Assembly (NCBI GenBank): GCA_027858955.1
Contig: JAQIBR010000230.1
Coordinates: 1-52,150, forward strand
Length of the DNA: 52,150 bases
DNA from: Bacteroidales bacterium
GTDB taxonomy: Bacteria > Bacteroidota > Bacteroidia > Bacteroidales > UBA12170
Direction: 5' to 3'
Positions 52,076 through 52,150 of this stretch are shown here, in pieces. The first letter of the stretch is position 1. Every line of letters starts with the position of its first letter. Below the pieces are notes generated by a model, which searched no databases, was not told the DNA's origin, and saw nothing but the letters and a program-made list of their open reading frames with translations. The translations under genes were made by a program, and so were the position numbers.

Positions 52076-52150
52076 ACAGTGTTGAACGAGACCTCCGTTG
52101 CAGGATTTCTTTATAGAGATTGAATAGAAAAAATTGGAATTTAAAAGAGG

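Overview
The window looks like chromosomal DNA of a Bacteroidota (Bacteroidetes) bacterium. Signs of this are AT-rich sequence, weak Shine-Dalgarno signals, TAnnTTTG-type -7 promoter boxes, two proteins ending in type IX secretion (T9SS) sorting domains, a DUF4248-like protein and an IntDOT-like style of tyrosine recombinase. I saw no tRNA, rRNA or CRISPR array.

The two flanks (about 1-2440 and 47300-52150) look like one integron-like cassette array. A partial tyrosine recombinase (1-574, minus strand) points away from a series of gene cassettes. The cassettes are separated by imperfect palindromes of 130-145 bp (678-809; 2426-2457 plus 47288-47425; 50125-50265; 51240-51384; the start of another at 52030). 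Left boundaries resemble CCAGCnnnTAAC and right boundaries GTTRnnnGCAAG, as in attC sites, but the spacing is not canonical. The cassettes carry two unknown membrane-associated genes, a DUF2975 membrane protein with an XRE regulator, a beta-lactamase-family serine hydrolase, a PadR regulator with a membrane protein, and two small membrane proteins.

A 45-kb integrated element (about 2434-47318) splits one of these palindromes. It is bounded by imperfect 24-bp direct repeats and carries its tyrosine integrase beside the right end. Almost all its other genes run left to right. Early region (2.9-12.4 kb): HTH regulator, DUF4406 protein, P22-type antirepressor, CHC2/TOPRIM primase fused to a P-loop ATPase, a cluster of GTGAGGA repeats that looks like an origin, an Rpn-family nuclease, small unknown proteins, a DUF4248-like protein and a J-domain protein. 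Cargo region (12.4-22.6 kb, visibly more AT-rich): a surface coiled-coil protein, a GH5-like glycosidase and a sialate-O-acetylesterase-like protein, both with T9SS tails, and a polyprenol-phosphate glycosyltransferase paired with a GT-C-like membrane glycosyltransferase. Two related structured RNAs with terminators lie at 10.85 and 12.87 kb.

Late region (23.5-34.4 kb): several proteins with terminal membrane anchors (one transglutaminase-like, one virion-lysozyme-like, one with an annexin-like motif), a probable coat protein with an acidic then Arg-rich N-terminus, small beta-rich proteins, a coiled-coil protein and a fibre with seven 49-residue repeats. DNA-processing block (34.4-44.3 kb): a fused double methyltransferase, a C5 methyltransferase, a Strawberry-notch-like helicase, an LPD1-type zincin protein, a Lys-rich protein and a RadA-like ATPase. 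Three of these carry the same RAKAIxIKQKQL tag. Lysis block (44.3-45.6 kb): coiled-coil membrane protein, holin-like protein and GH108 muramidase.

I recognise no terminase, portal, HK97-type capsid, tape measure or tail gene. My reading is a temperate, probably tailless and perhaps membrane-containing virus of Bacteroidota that co-packages DNA-protecting 'polyvalent' proteins and carries host-surface-modifying cargo. The virion assignment is inference from gene content and order.
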